This document shows, in pieces, positions 24,529-34,672 of a stretch of 64,000 nt of DNA (position 1 is the stretch's first letter; each line of letters starts with the position of its first letter). The notes beneath the pieces are model-generated. The model worked only from the letters and a program-made list of their open reading frames with translations. It was not told the DNA's origin and made no database searches. Made by a program: the position numbers and the translations under genes. The DNA comes from DATDAH01 sp963823495 (lineage in GTDB: Bacteria; Actinomycetota; Acidimicrobiia; Acidimicrobiales; DATDAH01), in the NCBI GenBank assembly GCA_963823495.1, contig CAWGLV010000001.1:248001-312000 (forward strand), written 5' to 3'.

Positions 24529-26241
24529 TCAGGGCAGGGGTGGATCGGGCGGGAAGAAGGCCGCCGGGTCGGTCGGGTAGAGCGTGTCGAGGTGCTCGGC
24601 CCGGTACGTGCGCCAGCCCCCACGCTCGTCGACCAGCACCCGCAGGTCGAACACGATCTCCCCGCCGGCCCGCTCCACCTCGATGACCCGGGCGGAGTAC
24701 TCGTCGGTGGCCGGGTCGACCACCGACCCGTGGGTGACGAGGACATGGCCGTTGCCGATGGCGTCGGCATCGCCGAGGAAGTCGGCGTAGGTCGGCTCGC
24801 CCCCGGTCTCGGTCGCCTGGTGTTCCCAGACCTGGCGGGCCGTCCAGGCCTCCGGCGGCCCGCGGCGCGCCAGGTCGTAGAGCACCGCCCGGCTGTACGG
24901 CGGGAGGTCGCCACCGGCCGGGGTGGTCCCGGGCCGCTCGGTGCCGTTGTCATAGACCAGGATCGTCCCGTCGGGCTGCACCTCGGGGGCGTGCTGCTGA
25001 TAGGACCAGTCGCCGTTCTGGAGGCGGAAGTCCAGCCCCGGACCGAACTGCCACAGCACCTCGCCCGCCGGGCCCTGGGCGTCGTCACGCCAGCGCAGGG
25101 CCATCACCGAGTTGAGGTTGCGGGCCGACACCAGCACGGCGTTCTGGTCCTCGAAGAGGGTGGCGCTGTTGGCGTGGGACCAGTCCACGTAGGGATCAGG
25201 GTCGACCAGGTCGTCGGTCTTGGTCTCACACATGGCCACGCCCGGCTGGGCGACCGGATCGAGCGAGTCGAGCAGTGGGACCTGATGCACGATCTCGCCC
25301 TCGGGGGTGAACTCCAGCACGACATCACCGCGGACGGCTCGCGGCCCCGGGGGGAGCGGGTCCTCGGGCCCGCACACCCCGGCCGGGAACCCGGCCACGT
25401 CCCGGATCTCCATGCCGAGGGCCAGGAAGTTCCCGTTGGGGAGGAGCTCGGCGACCTCGTGGTGCAGTCGGGACGCGTCGACGACGATCGGCGCGGGACC
25501 GAGCGCCTCACGCCCGGACTCGTCGGTGGGACCGGCAGCCAGCCGCGGCGGAGTGGTCCACTCCCGCACCAGGTTGCCCAGCAGGTCGACCTCGCGGGCA
25601 CCGACGTTGCCGTAGTTGAAGAGCAGGTTGCCGCTCGGCAGCTGGCGGACGTCGGCGATGTTCTGCTGGGCCTCGAGGTACCAGACGACCTCGCCGTCCT
25701 GGTCGACGCCCAGGAGCTTGCCGGGTAGGGCCAGGTCGTCGGCGGTGGGCGAGGCGTTGATCAGGGTGATCCCCCGGCGAGCCTCCGGTGTGGCCCGCAC
25801 CTGTACCTCCGGGAGGCTCCCGGGCAACGGTCCCGTCGTCAAGGACAGCCCCGTGCTCGCCGCCCGCAGTTCCGCACTGCCGCGCAGGGTCAGGGTGTAG
25901 GTCCGCTCGGGCCGCAGGCCCGCCAGGGCCAGCTCGACCCGCCGTCGGGCCGCCGGCGGCCGGGGCAGGGCCACGACGTGGTCGCCGGAGCGGGCCGTGA
26001 GCCGGGGACGCACCGGCTCGTCGCTGCGGATCTCGACCACGGCCGTGAGCACGCTGTTCGGGCCCCGGGTGGCCACGATCGTGGTGCCCCCGGCCCGACC
26101 GATGACCCGGGTCGGTGGGGCCGACGTCGTCGGTGCCGCGGCCTCGGTGTCGGTCGGTTCGCCGCCGTCGGCGCAGGCCGCCGCGAGGAGCACGGCGAAC
26201 ACCGCGAGCAGGACCGATGAGCGGCGCCGACGGGAGGCCAT
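24529..26241 (-). CDS. arylsulfotransferase (ASST)-like lipoprotein
   Basis: A 570-aa exported protein. The lipobox is LLAAAC (Cys about 23) after a basic N-terminus, then a Thr/Ala-rich linker and an Ig-like N-domain (about 45-135). The main body is a beta-propeller of the aryl-sulfate sulfotransferase family: GKLLGVDQDGEVVWYLEA, DVRQLPSGNLLFNYG, LHHEVAELLPNGNFLALG, DWSHANSATLFEDQNAVLVS, WSYQQHAPEVQPDGTILVYDN. His residues in LHH, DWSHAN and QQHAP are candidates for the sulfate site. The acceptor is unknown. Confidence 0.8.
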   Translation of the reverse strand: MASRRRRSSVLLAVFAVLLAAACADGGEPTDTEAAAPTTSAPPTRVIGRAGGTTIVATRGPNSVLTAVVEIRSDEPVRPRLTARSGDHVVALPRPPAARRRVELALAGLRPERTYTLTLRGSAELRAASTGLSLTTGPLPGSLPEVQVRATPEARRGITLINASPTADDLALPGKLLGVDQDGEVVWYLEAQQNIADVRQLPSGNLLFNYGNVGAREVDLLGNLVREWTTPPRLAAGPTDESGREALGPAPIVVDASRLHHEVAELLPNGNFLALGMEIRDVAGFPAGVCGPEDPLPPGPRAVRGDVVLEFTPEGEIVHQVPLLDSLDPVAQPGVAMCETKTDDLVDPDPYVDWSHANSATLFEDQNAVLVSARNLNSVMALRWRDDAQGPAGEVLWQFGPGLDFRLQNGDWSYQQHAPEVQPDGTILVYDNGTERPGTTPAGGDLPPYSRAVLYDLARRGPPEAWTARQVWEHQATETGGEPTYADFLGDADAIGNGHVLVTHGSVVDPATDEYSARVIEVERAGGEIVFDLRVLVDERGGWRTYRAEHLDTLYPTDPAAFFPPDPPLP

Positions 26242-26282
26242 GGGGCGGCTGATGGTACGGGTCCGGCGACCGCGGCAGTGGC

Positions 26283-26678
26283 TCAGGGCCCGTCGAGGGC
26301 GCCCGGGTCGTCGGGGACGTCCACGGCGTACTCCTCCAGCACCCCGAGGGGCACCAGTTCGAGCGTCCGCTCGTTGGTGGCGGCGAGCACGACGGGCGCG
26401 GCGGCGCCGTCATGGTGGGCCCGCAGCCAGTTCGCCGCGGTGACACACCAGCGGTCACCCGGGCGGAGACCGGGGAACCCGTACTGGGGCATCGGGGTGA
26501 CCAGGTCGTTGCCGATCGACCGCTGGTGGTCGAGGAACTCGGTGGTGACCGTGGCACAGATCGTGTGGTAGCCGAGGTCGTCGGGACCCCAGTCACAGCA
26601 GCCGTTCCGGAAGAAGCCGGTGACCGGGTCGGTGCCACAGGGCTCCAACTCACCGCCGAGGACGTTGTGCTGGGTCAC
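26283..26678 (-). CDS. DUF2237 family protein
   Basis: A 131-aa cytosolic protein of the DUF2237 family. It reads VTQHNVLGGELEPCGTDPV, then TGFFRNGCCDWGPDDLGYHTI, GNDLVTPMPQYGFPGLRPGD and RWCVTAANWLRAH. Conserved Cys residues cluster in the first half. Biochemical function is unknown. GTG 26678 was chosen because the family starts a few residues before NVLGG. Transcribed toward the ASST-like gene. Confidence 0.85.
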   Translation of the reverse strand: MTQHNVLGGELEPCGTDPVTGFFRNGCCDWGPDDLGYHTICATVTTEFLDHQRSIGNDLVTPMPQYGFPGLRPGDRWCVTAANWLRAHHDGAAAPVVLAATNERTLELVPLGVLEEYAVDVPDDPGALDGP

Positions 26679-26735
26679 CGCCCGAGTATGGCGCACCGGG
26701 TGTCGGCGGGGCCGTGGGGCTCCACCGGCCCGGGT

Positions 26736-27881
26736 TCAGCCGACCCCGGGGGCGATGACGCCGTGGATCGGCGGTACCGGGCCGGGATCGCCGGCCATCC
26801 GGGCCAGCAGATCGGCGGCGCCGGTCAGGCCGACCACCTCGCGGGGCACGTCGGCGAACGGATACCGCCCGGTCGCCAACAGGTCCAGCGCGGCGCGGTG
26901 GTCCTCGCTCTCCACCCCGAGCGCGCCGACGATGCGCAGTTCCCGCAGCACCACCTCGTCCGGGTGGAACCCCGGCGCCTCCGTGGCGATCCCGCGGGTG
27001 CCCGCCACCACGATCGTGCCTCCCGTCTGGGCCAGGGCGACCGCTTGGGCGAAGGCCGTCGGAGCCATCGCGGTGACGTCGACCACGACATCGGCCCGGC
27101 GGCCACCGGTGGCGTGGCGCAGCGCCGCGACCGGGTCCTCGACGGACACGTCGACGGTGAGATCGGCGCCGAAGCGCTCGGCCCAGGCCAGACGGCCCCG
27201 GTCCCGTTCGCCCCACCCGGTCACCATCACGTACCCGGCCCCGGCCTCCTTGGCCGCCGCGGCCACGCAGAGGCCCCGGATGCCGGGCCCGAGGACGGCC
27301 ACGACATCACCGGGGCCGGTGCCGGGCAGGCGGGCACCCCAGCGGATCCCGGCACCGAGCGGGTTGAAGACCGTGGCCAGGACCGGGTCCAGGCCGTCGG
27401 GCACCCGAAGCAGGAGCGAGTCGGCCCGCAGTTCCAGGTGGGTGGCGTATCCACCGCAGAGGCCGCTGCCCTCGTCGGTCCCGGCGAAGCCGTACATCGT
27501 CGACAGCCCGTGGCGACGACAGGCCCGGATCTCACCCGCCCCACAGGGACCACAGACACCGCAGGCCAGGAAGACCTCGACCGCGACCCGGTCGCCCTCG
27601 GCCACCTCCCACCGCCGCGCCGCGTCCGGCCCGATCTCCTCGACCACGCCGACCACCTCATGACCGGGGACGAACGGCCAGCCGGGGTGCAGCGCCCCGG
27701 TGAACTGCTCGTGGTCGGTCCCACAGAGGCCGCAGGCCTCCACCCGCAGGACCCCGGTGTCCGGGGCGACCACCGGACGCTCGATCTCGGTCACGACCAG
27801 GTCACGCGGGGACCTCAGCACCAGGGCCGTGGCCGGCGGCGCCGCCCGGGCCCGCCCGCGCCGCCCGGACCGCTCAGCCAT
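26736..27881 (-). CDS. zinc-dependent alcohol dehydrogenase
   Basis: A 381-aa medium-chain dehydrogenase. Catalytic zinc ligands are Cys and His in ACGLCGTDHEQF and GHEVVGVVEEIG. The structural zinc cysteines are in LACGVCGPCGAGEIRACRR. The nucleotide fold has VLGPGIRGLCVAAA. The protein resembles sorbitol/threonine-type or glutathione-independent dehydrogenases. The substrate is not predictable. ATG 27881 follows from the divergent thioesterase gene that starts 10 bases away at 27892. Confidence 0.88.
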   Translation of the reverse strand: MAERSGRRGRARAAPPATALVLRSPRDLVVTEIERPVVAPDTGVLRVEACGLCGTDHEQFTGALHPGWPFVPGHEVVGVVEEIGPDAARRWEVAEGDRVAVEVFLACGVCGPCGAGEIRACRRHGLSTMYGFAGTDEGSGLCGGYATHLELRADSLLLRVPDGLDPVLATVFNPLGAGIRWGARLPGTGPGDVVAVLGPGIRGLCVAAAAKEAGAGYVMVTGWGERDRGRLAWAERFGADLTVDVSVEDPVAALRHATGGRRADVVVDVTAMAPTAFAQAVALAQTGGTIVVAGTRGIATEAPGFHPDEVVLRELRIVGALGVESEDHRAALDLLATGRYPFADVPREVVGLTGAADLLARMAGDPGPVPPIHGVIAPGVG

Positions 27882-27891
27882 ACTGCGCCCC

Positions 27892-28329
27892 ATGGCCGAC
27901 GAGCCCCTCTCCGAGTCCGAACAGCAGCGCCGGAGAGCGGCCATCAAGGCCATCTTCCCCCAGACCCCGTTCATGGGCCTCCTGGACATCGGCTTCGACC
28001 GTTACCAGCCCGACGACGTCGTCGTGCGGCTCCCGTTCCACGAGCAGCTCACCAATGACGGCGAGGTCTACCACGGCGGCGTGATCGCCACCATGCTCGA
28101 CACCGCCGGTGCCGCCGCCGCCTGGTCGAACCACGACTTCGACAAGGGCGCCCGGGCCTCGACGGTGTCCTTGTCGGTGCAGTACGTCGGCGCCGCCCGC
28201 CGCTCGGACCTGCTCTGCCACGGCCGGGCCGTGCGCCGGGGCCGGGAGCTCATCTTCTGTGAGGTCACCGCCACCGACGAGGACGGCAACCTGGTGGCCC
28301 ACGGCGTGCAGACCTACCGCATCGTCTGA
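27892..28329 (+). CDS. PaaI-family hotdog thioesterase
   Basis: A 145-aa acyl-CoA thioesterase of the hotdog fold. The motif HGGVIATMLDTAGAAAAWS contains the usual HGG-x(4)-L/M-D helix, where the Asp or its neighbour activates water. LSVQYVGAARRSDLLCHGR and EVTATDEDGNLVAHGVQTYRI are the pairing strands. The partner substrate is unknown. It is divergent from the alcohol dehydrogenase by 10 bases, so the promoters must overlap the coding starts. Confidence 0.88.
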   Translation: MADEPLSESEQQRRRAAIKAIFPQTPFMGLLDIGFDRYQPDDVVVRLPFHEQLTNDGEVYHGGVIATMLDTAGAAAAWSNHDFDKGARASTVSLSVQYVGAARRSDLLCHGRAVRRGRELIFCEVTATDEDGNLVAHGVQTYRIV

Positions 28330-28356
28330 GCCGGCCGACGCGGTCAGAATGGGGGG

Positions 28357-28638
28357 GTGCTGCACCACGTCGTCTGCATCCAGGTCCCCGATCCCGTCCA
28401 GGCCGAGGAGCTGGCCAACCGGATCCGCGCCCTCGAGGGCGTGATCCCGGAGATCGTCACCTATGAGGTGGGCGTCGACGTCGTCGGCGGTCCCACCAGC
28501 TACCAGGTCGGCCTCCACTCGACCTTCGCCGACGTCGAGGCCCTGGAGCGCTACCGGGCCCACCACGCCCACCAGTCCGTCCTCCAGCTCATCGGCGAGG
28601 TCAGCACCGGGCGCGTGTCGGTGGACTGGTACGACTGA
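28357..28638 (+). CDS. Dabb-domain (stress-responsive A/B barrel) protein
   Basis: A 93-aa protein. It begins LHHVVCIQV, then IRALEGVIPEIVTYEVGVDV, and ends with ALERYRAHHAHQSVLQLIGE. This is the Dabb dimeric alpha/beta barrel fold, mostly of unknown function. GTG 28357 is the start. The gene is 27 bases after the thioesterase and ends at a hairpin shared with the convergent importer operon. Confidence 0.85.
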   Translation: MLHHVVCIQVPDPVQAEELANRIRALEGVIPEIVTYEVGVDVVGGPTSYQVGLHSTFADVEALERYRAHHAHQSVLQLIGEVSTGRVSVDWYD

Positions 28639-28640
28639 CC

Positions 28641-28690
28641 GTTCTGGCGCCCGATTGGGGCGTCTGGGGGCCTCGATCGGGCGCCAGAAC
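28641..28690. terminator. hairpin between convergent genes
   Basis: GTTCTGGCGCCCGAT (28641-28655) and its exact reverse complement ATCGGGCGCCAGAAC (28676-28690) form a 15-bp stem with a 20-base loop between the Dabb gene end and the substrate-binding protein gene end. It probably terminates transcription from both sides. There is no T-run. Confidence 0.72.
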
Positions 28691-28704
28691 CGGGGGTCGG
28701 GGGG

Positions 28705-30144
28705 TCAGCCGGCGACGCGGTCGTTGTAGGACGCGATGGCGGTGTCGGCCTCCGCCTGGAGGCCGGCCGCGGTCGCCGCGGGGTCCGCCCCGTCGAGGAC
28801 CAGGGCCTCGATGGCGTCCTCGAGGGCGTTGCGGAACTCGACGTAGGCGCCGATCACCGGACCACCGCCCCCGGGCGGGAGGTTGTCGTCGGCCAGCTGC
28901 TCATAGGCCACCTGGTAGCCGGGGCGCTCGGCCCAGAGCTCCTGGACCGCGGCGTCCTCACTGGCCTGGAAGCTGATCGGGATGTAGCCGGTGTTCACGT
29001 GCCAGTACGCCTGCTGCTCGGGGGCGACCAGCCACTGCACGAACTCCCAGGTGGCCGCGATCTGCTCGGGGCTCGACTCGTTGGCCACCATCCAGAGCGC
29101 CGCGCCGCCGGCGCTGGTCGGGCCGCCGGCGACCGGACCGGGCAGGGGACCGATGCCGATGTCCACGTCGGTCTCCACCGTCCCCGAATCCAGGGCGTCG
29201 TACACCGAGCCGAGGGCGCCGGAGGTGCCGATGGTGAAGGCGGCGTCACCGCTGGCCAGGGCGAAGAAGTGGTCCGCCCCCGAGGGGTTGCGTCCCACGT
29301 TGAAGATCAGGTCGTTGTCCACCATCTCGCGGATCCAGGTGAAGATGTCGACCATGGTGGCGTTGTCCACCGTCGCCACCTCGGCCCTGGCGTCCCGGCC
29401 GTTGGTGTTGTCCACCAGGGTCTGGTCGGCCATGGAGGACCATTGCTCCGGGTACCAGGGCTGGACCTCGAGGGACATGGCGTGCTCGGCCGCACCGGCC
29501 TGCACGATCGCCTCGCCCACGTCGTACATCTCCGCGAGGGTGGCGGGTGGGGCGTCGGGGTCCAGGCCGGCGGCGACGAAGTCGTTGCGGTCGTAGTAGA
29601 AGACCGGGTTCGACACGTTGAACGGCATCGGCCAGAGGGTGCCCTCGACCTCGAACTCGGCCAGGACCGACGGGAGGAGGTCGGAGGTGTCGGCGTCGGA
29701 GGCCGCCACGCAGGCCGCGGCGGGCACCGCGCTGCCGCTGTCGATCATGGTCTGCAGCGTGGTCTCCTCGAGCTGCGCGAGCTGCGGGAGCTCGCCGCTG
29801 CGCAGGCCGGTCAGGTACCGGTCCAGGGTCTCGTCGTAGGAACCGGTGAAGACCGCGTTCACCTCGACCGCGTCCTGACCGGCGTTGTAGTCGGCGACCA
29901 TCTCGTTGAGGGTCTCCTCGTTGGAGGCGGTCATGGCGTGCCAGAACTCGATCCGCACCGGCCCGTCCGCGCCCGCGAGGGCGTCGGCCGGACAGAGCGA
30001 CGCGTCGACATCGGCGTCGCGGCCCTGGGCCCCTTCGCCGCCGCCACCGCCGCCTCCCCCCCCGCTGTCGCCGCAGGCAGCAGCAACCAGGGCCAGCACG
30101 GTGAGGAACACAAGGATCAGGGGGGTTCGCTTCATGGACTTCAT
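28705..30144 (-). CDS. ABC-type sugar/glycerol-3-phosphate substrate-binding lipoprotein
   Basis: A 479-aa family-1 extracellular solute-binding protein (UgpB/MalE class). The lipobox is LVAAAC (Cys about 23), then a Gly-rich spacer and the lobes: VRIEFWHAMTASNEETLNEM, TGLRSGELPQLAQL, LWPMPFNVSNPVFYYDRNDF and GTSGALGSVYDAL. WHAM and MPFNVSNPVFYYDR resemble the UgpB ligand pocket; maltose-type ligands are also possible. ATG 30144 overlaps the stop of the permease as ATGA, which was the basis for choosing this start. Confidence 0.86.
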   Translation of the reverse strand: MKSMKRTPLILVFLTVLALVAAACGDSGGGGGGGGGEGAQGRDADVDASLCPADALAGADGPVRIEFWHAMTASNEETLNEMVADYNAGQDAVEVNAVFTGSYDETLDRYLTGLRSGELPQLAQLEETTLQTMIDSGSAVPAAACVAASDADTSDLLPSVLAEFEVEGTLWPMPFNVSNPVFYYDRNDFVAAGLDPDAPPATLAEMYDVGEAIVQAGAAEHAMSLEVQPWYPEQWSSMADQTLVDNTNGRDARAEVATVDNATMVDIFTWIREMVDNDLIFNVGRNPSGADHFFALASGDAAFTIGTSGALGSVYDALDSGTVETDVDIGIGPLPGPVAGGPTSAGGAALWMVANESSPEQIAATWEFVQWLVAPEQQAYWHVNTGYIPISFQASEDAAVQELWAERPGYQVAYEQLADDNLPPGGGGPVIGAYVEFRNALEDAIEALVLDGADPAATAAGLQAEADTAIASYNDRVAG

Positions 30145-31016
30145 CCTTTCACTGCCCCGGCGGTGAGACCGCGCACGAGGTGACGCTGGAACACGATGAG
30201 CACCAGCGCGATGGGTAGGGCGGCGATGATGGTCCCGGCCATCACCAGGTTGAGCTCGTCCACGTTGGCCGAGTTCAGGCTCTTGAGCCCGATCTGGACC
30301 GTGCGGACGTTCGGGTCGTCGGCCACCAGGAGCGGCCACAGGTACTGGTTCCAGGCGTAGAGGAAGCTGAAGACCGCCAGGCCGGCGATGGCGGGGCGGG
30401 CCAGGGGGATGGCCACGTGCCACATGAACCCGCCGTGGCCGTAGCCGTCGAGGGCGGTGGCGTCCCGCAGGTCACCGGGGACGTTCAGGAACGACTGGCG
30501 GATCATGAACGTGCCGAAGGTCCAGGCGATGAAGGGCACGATCAGCCCCTGGTAGGAGTTCAGCCAGCCGAGGTCGGACACGATCTGGAACTGGGCGACG
30601 ATGATCACCTCGGTGGGGACCATGAGCGTGGCCAGGAAGGCGTAGAAGACCCAGCGCTTGCCGGGGAAGCGCAGGAAGGCGAAGGCGTAGGCGGCCAGGA
30701 CCGAGGTCGTCACCTGGGCCACGGTCGTGAGCGAGGACTGGACGAGGCTGTTGCGCAGGTAGCGGCCGAGGTTCCCCACGTCGAAGGCCTTCGTGAAGGC
30801 CGAGAACGAGATCTCGTTGGGGATCAGGATCCCGGGCCAGGTCAGCAGGGACGAGGCCGGTTGGATGGCGACGACCACGGCGCTGTAGATCGGGAAGAGC
30901 ACGATGAAGGCGGCGAAGCTCAGGGCCAGGTAGCGGCCGGCTCGCCGCCAGGCCGCGCCCTTCACGCTCGGCGGGACCGGTGGCGCGCCGCGGTCGGGCG
31001 CCAGGACCTCGGTCAT
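30141..31016 (-). CDS. ABC importer permease, UgpE/MalG type
   Basis: A 291-aa inner-membrane permease with six predicted membrane helices. The EAA-loop coupling motif reads RDATALDGYGHGGFMWHVAIPL. It pairs with the preceding permease to form the importer channel. It is 10 bases after that gene and overlaps the binding-protein start by 4 bases. Confidence 0.88.
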   Translation of the reverse strand: MTEVLAPDRGAPPVPPSVKGAAWRRAGRYLALSFAAFIVLFPIYSAVVVAIQPASSLLTWPGILIPNEISFSAFTKAFDVGNLGRYLRNSLVQSSLTTVAQVTTSVLAAYAFAFLRFPGKRWVFYAFLATLMVPTEVIIVAQFQIVSDLGWLNSYQGLIVPFIAWTFGTFMIRQSFLNVPGDLRDATALDGYGHGGFMWHVAIPLARPAIAGLAVFSFLYAWNQYLWPLLVADDPNVRTVQIGLKSLNSANVDELNLVMAGTIIAALPIALVLIVFQRHLVRGLTAGAVKG

Positions 31017-31026
31017 CCGGGCCCGC

Positions 31027-31965
31027 TCACTGCTCGCCGCCCGCGTAGTGCACCCGGCGCTCGAAGAACCGGAACTGCACCAGCGACAGGGTCAGCACGA
31101 TCAGGAACAGGATCACGGCCTGGGCCGACGCCACCCCGGCGTTCCGGTTCTGGAAGGCCTCCTGGTAGATCGAATACACGATCACGTTGGTCGAGTCACT
31201 CGGCCCGCCCTGGGTCAGCAGGTCGATCTGGCCGAAGGACTGGAACGCGTTGATCGTCAGGATCACGCTGACGAACAACAGGGTGGGCGACAGCATCGGG
31301 ATGGTGATCTCCCGGAACTGGAGCCACGCGCTGGCCCCGTCGACCCGGGCGCTCTCATAGAGGTCGTCGGGGATCCCCTGCAGGCCGGCGATCAGGATGA
31401 TGAAGGTGATCCCGAGGTTCTGCCAGACCGTGGTGGCGGCCACCGCGAAGAGGGCCGTGCTGCTGTCCAGCAGCCACTGCACCGGTTCCCGGCCGATGGA
31501 CTTGAGGAACTGGTTGACCACCCCGATGGAGGGCTGGAACAGCACCAGCCAGATGAGCGAGGCCACCGCCACCGACGTGGCCACCGTCGAGGAGAAGATC
31601 GTCCGGAAGACCGTGATGCCCTTGATGCGCTGGTGGGCCAGCGTGGCCAGGGCGACCCCGAAGACGAGGCCGCAGCCCACGGTGATGATCGCGAACAGCA
31701 GCGTCACCCAGAGGCTGTGGCGGAAGTCCCCGGAGACGAGCACATCGCTGTACTGCTCGAAGCCGGCGTAGACCCGACCCCCGAAGGGGTCCTCGCGGTA
31801 GAAGCCGAGCCAGACGGTCCGGGCCAGCGGGTAGAAGATGAAGACGCTGAAGATGACCAGTGACGGGGCCAGCAGCGCCAGGGCGAGGGGGATCTCGCTC
31901 AGCTTCTTGCGCCCGAAGCCCTCCTCGGCGTCGGGGTCATAGCCCCCGACGCCCTGCATCGTCAT
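31027..31965 (-). CDS. ABC importer permease, UgpA/MalF type
   Basis: A 312-aa permease with six predicted membrane helices. The coupling loop is YESARVDGASAWLQFREITI, and the first helix region LALLAPSLVIFSVFIFYPL is typical of UgpA. It follows the ATPase gene by 13 bases and is followed by the UgpE-like gene, the usual ATPase-permease-permease-binding protein order. Confidence 0.88.
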   Translation of the reverse strand: MTMQGVGGYDPDAEEGFGRKKLSEIPLALALLAPSLVIFSVFIFYPLARTVWLGFYREDPFGGRVYAGFEQYSDVLVSGDFRHSLWVTLLFAIITVGCGLVFGVALATLAHQRIKGITVFRTIFSSTVATSVAVASLIWLVLFQPSIGVVNQFLKSIGREPVQWLLDSSTALFAVAATTVWQNLGITFIILIAGLQGIPDDLYESARVDGASAWLQFREITIPMLSPTLLFVSVILTINAFQSFGQIDLLTQGGPSDSTNVIVYSIYQEAFQNRNAGVASAQAVILFLIVLTLSLVQFRFFERRVHYAGGEQ

Positions 31966-31978
31966 CGGGCCGAGCCCC

Positions 31979-33043
<1,065 letters not shown>

Positions 33044-33227
33044 GGACCTCGCCGCCTCCCTCTCCCGCGGACGTTAGCCAGCCGAGCCTGGCCGCCGGCC
33101 ACCGGCTCCTGGTTGGCCCACCCTCCGGACCTGGCTTCTCGCTGGTCGATCGATCGCCTCACCCTGGCCCGGGTGACCCGGGCACCGACGTGGCACCCCG
33201 AACACGAGACGTTCACCGACCCTGATG

Positions 33228-33274
33228 CATTGGAGGCAATGAGGGGCGGATTCCGCCCCTCATTGCCTCCAATG
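33228..33274 (-). terminator. long inverted repeat after the MFS gene
   Basis: A 47-base segment whose arms are exactly complementary over 23 bases with a single central base. Key elements are ATTGGAGGCAATGAGG at 33229 and its mirror ending at 33273. It starts 3 bases beyond the probable TAG of the MFS gene (33279-33277). It should form a very stable hairpin in RNA and could extrude a cruciform in DNA. Confidence 0.85.
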
Positions 33275-34672
33275 ACCTACACAGCGGGCGTGCGGGTGTC
33301 GATGCCGAGGCTGACACCGGCCGAGGCCAGGCCGAGCGTCACCAGGGACCAACCACAGGGGGGCGAAGTCGGCCACCGGGTCGCCGGCGACGATGGTGCC
33401 GGTCAGGACCACCGCCAGCGCCACGCCGAGGGTGCCCGACAGGCGGACGACGGTCTGTATGGCGGCCGCGGCCACCCCGAAGCGGGACTCGGCCACGCCG
33501 TGGACCGCCGCGCTCTGGAAGTTCGGGAACACGAGGCCGATGCCGACCCCCAGCAAGAGCACCCCGGGGATCCAGAGCGTCCAGATCGCCGGCTCCTCGT
33601 CGATGCCCGCGCCCAGCCACGCGGCGCCGCAGGCGAAGACCAGCGCGCCCGGCACCATGACGGCCCGGTGCCCGAAGCGGTCGGCCAGGCGCCCGCCCAG
33701 GTAGGAGAAGACCGCGGCCGCAGCGGGGGCCGGGGTGACCAGGAGGCCGGCTTCTCCGGTGCCGTACCCCCAGCCCTCGGTGAGGAACCGCACGAGCCCG
33801 AAGAACATGGCGAAGAAGGCCGCCCCGAAGAGGAGGGCCACGACGTTGGCCCGCCGGAAGAGCCGGGAGGCGAACAGGTCGGGGGCGATGACCGGGTCCG
33901 GGTGCCGGCTCGAACGGCGCACCAGCATCGCCCCGGCGACCAGCGACACGGCGAACGTGCCCAGCACCGACGGCGAGCTCCAGCCCCACGACGGGCCCTG
34001 CACGATGCCCAACGCCAGGGACCCCACCGCCACCATCACCAGGAACGAGCCGAACAGGTCGGGCAGGCCGTCGACCTCGGCGTCCACGCTCTCGACGAGG
34101 ACGGCCCGACCCCAGACCAGGACGATCACCGCCAGGGGAACGCTGAGCCAGAAGGCCCAACGCCACCCGCCCAGGGCCACCGCGATCGCCCCCAGCGACG
34201 GACCTGTTGCCGCCGCCAGCCCGCCGACGGCACCCCAGGTGCCGATGGCCATGGCCCGCCGTTCGGGTGGGAACTCCCGCAGGACGAGCGCCATCGCCGC
34301 CGGGGTCATCAGCGCCCCGCCGCAGGCCTGGAGGGCCCGGGTGGCGATGAGTACGCCGGGATCCGACGCGGCCCCGCTGGCCAGCGCCCCCAGGCCGAAG
34401 ACCACCACCCCGGTGAGGAAGACCCGACGGCGTCCGTAGAGATCGGCGAGGCGGCCGCCCGGAACCAGCAACGCGGCGATGACGATCCCGTAGACGGTGA
34501 GGACCCACGAGAGCAGGGCGGTTGAGGCCTGCGGGAACGCATCCTCGATCTCGGGGAAGGCCACGAAGACCACCGACAGGTCGAGAGCACCGGCGAAGCC
34601 GGCCATGCAGGCCAGCAGCAGGACGACCCAGGCCCGCTCGGGGACCTCGACCTCGGTGACCGCCTCGCTCAA
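33260..34672 (-). CDS. MFS efflux transporter with a 3' frameshift
   Basis: A 12-14 helix major facilitator of the drug:H+ antiporter-2 (EmrB/QacA) type. It begins LSEAVTEVEVPERAWVVLLL, with the motif-A loop GGRLADLYGRRRVFLTG, the antiporter motif C WGAVGGLAAATGPSLGA and a second loop GGRLADRFGHRAV. The TTG start overlaps the holB stop (TTGA). The frame as read ends VPGDARPGLG... at 33260, inside the hairpin. Removing one base near 33345-33363 restores LVTLGLASAGVSLGIDTRTP with a TAG at 33277, just before the hairpin, so the annotated end is probably an error or a mutation. Confidence 0.82.
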   Translation of the reverse strand: MSEAVTEVEVPERAWVVLLLACMAGFAGALDLSVVFVAFPEIEDAFPQASTALLSWVLTVYGIVIAALLVPGGRLADLYGRRRVFLTGVVVFGLGALASGAASDPGVLIATRALQACGGALMTPAAMALVLREFPPERRAMAIGTWGAVGGLAAATGPSLGAIAVALGGWRWAFWLSVPLAVIVLVWGRAVLVESVDAEVDGLPDLFGSFLVMVAVGSLALGIVQGPSWGWSSPSVLGTFAVSLVAGAMLVRRSSRHPDPVIAPDLFASRLFRRANVVALLFGAAFFAMFFGLVRFLTEGWGYGTGEAGLLVTPAPAAAAVFSYLGGRLADRFGHRAVMVPGALVFACGAAWLGAGIDEEPAIWTLWIPGVLLLGVGIGLVFPNFQSAAVHGVAESRFGVAAAAIQTVVRLSGTLGVALAVVLTGTIVAGDPVADFAPLWLVPGDARPGLGRCQPRHRHPHARCVGHWRQ

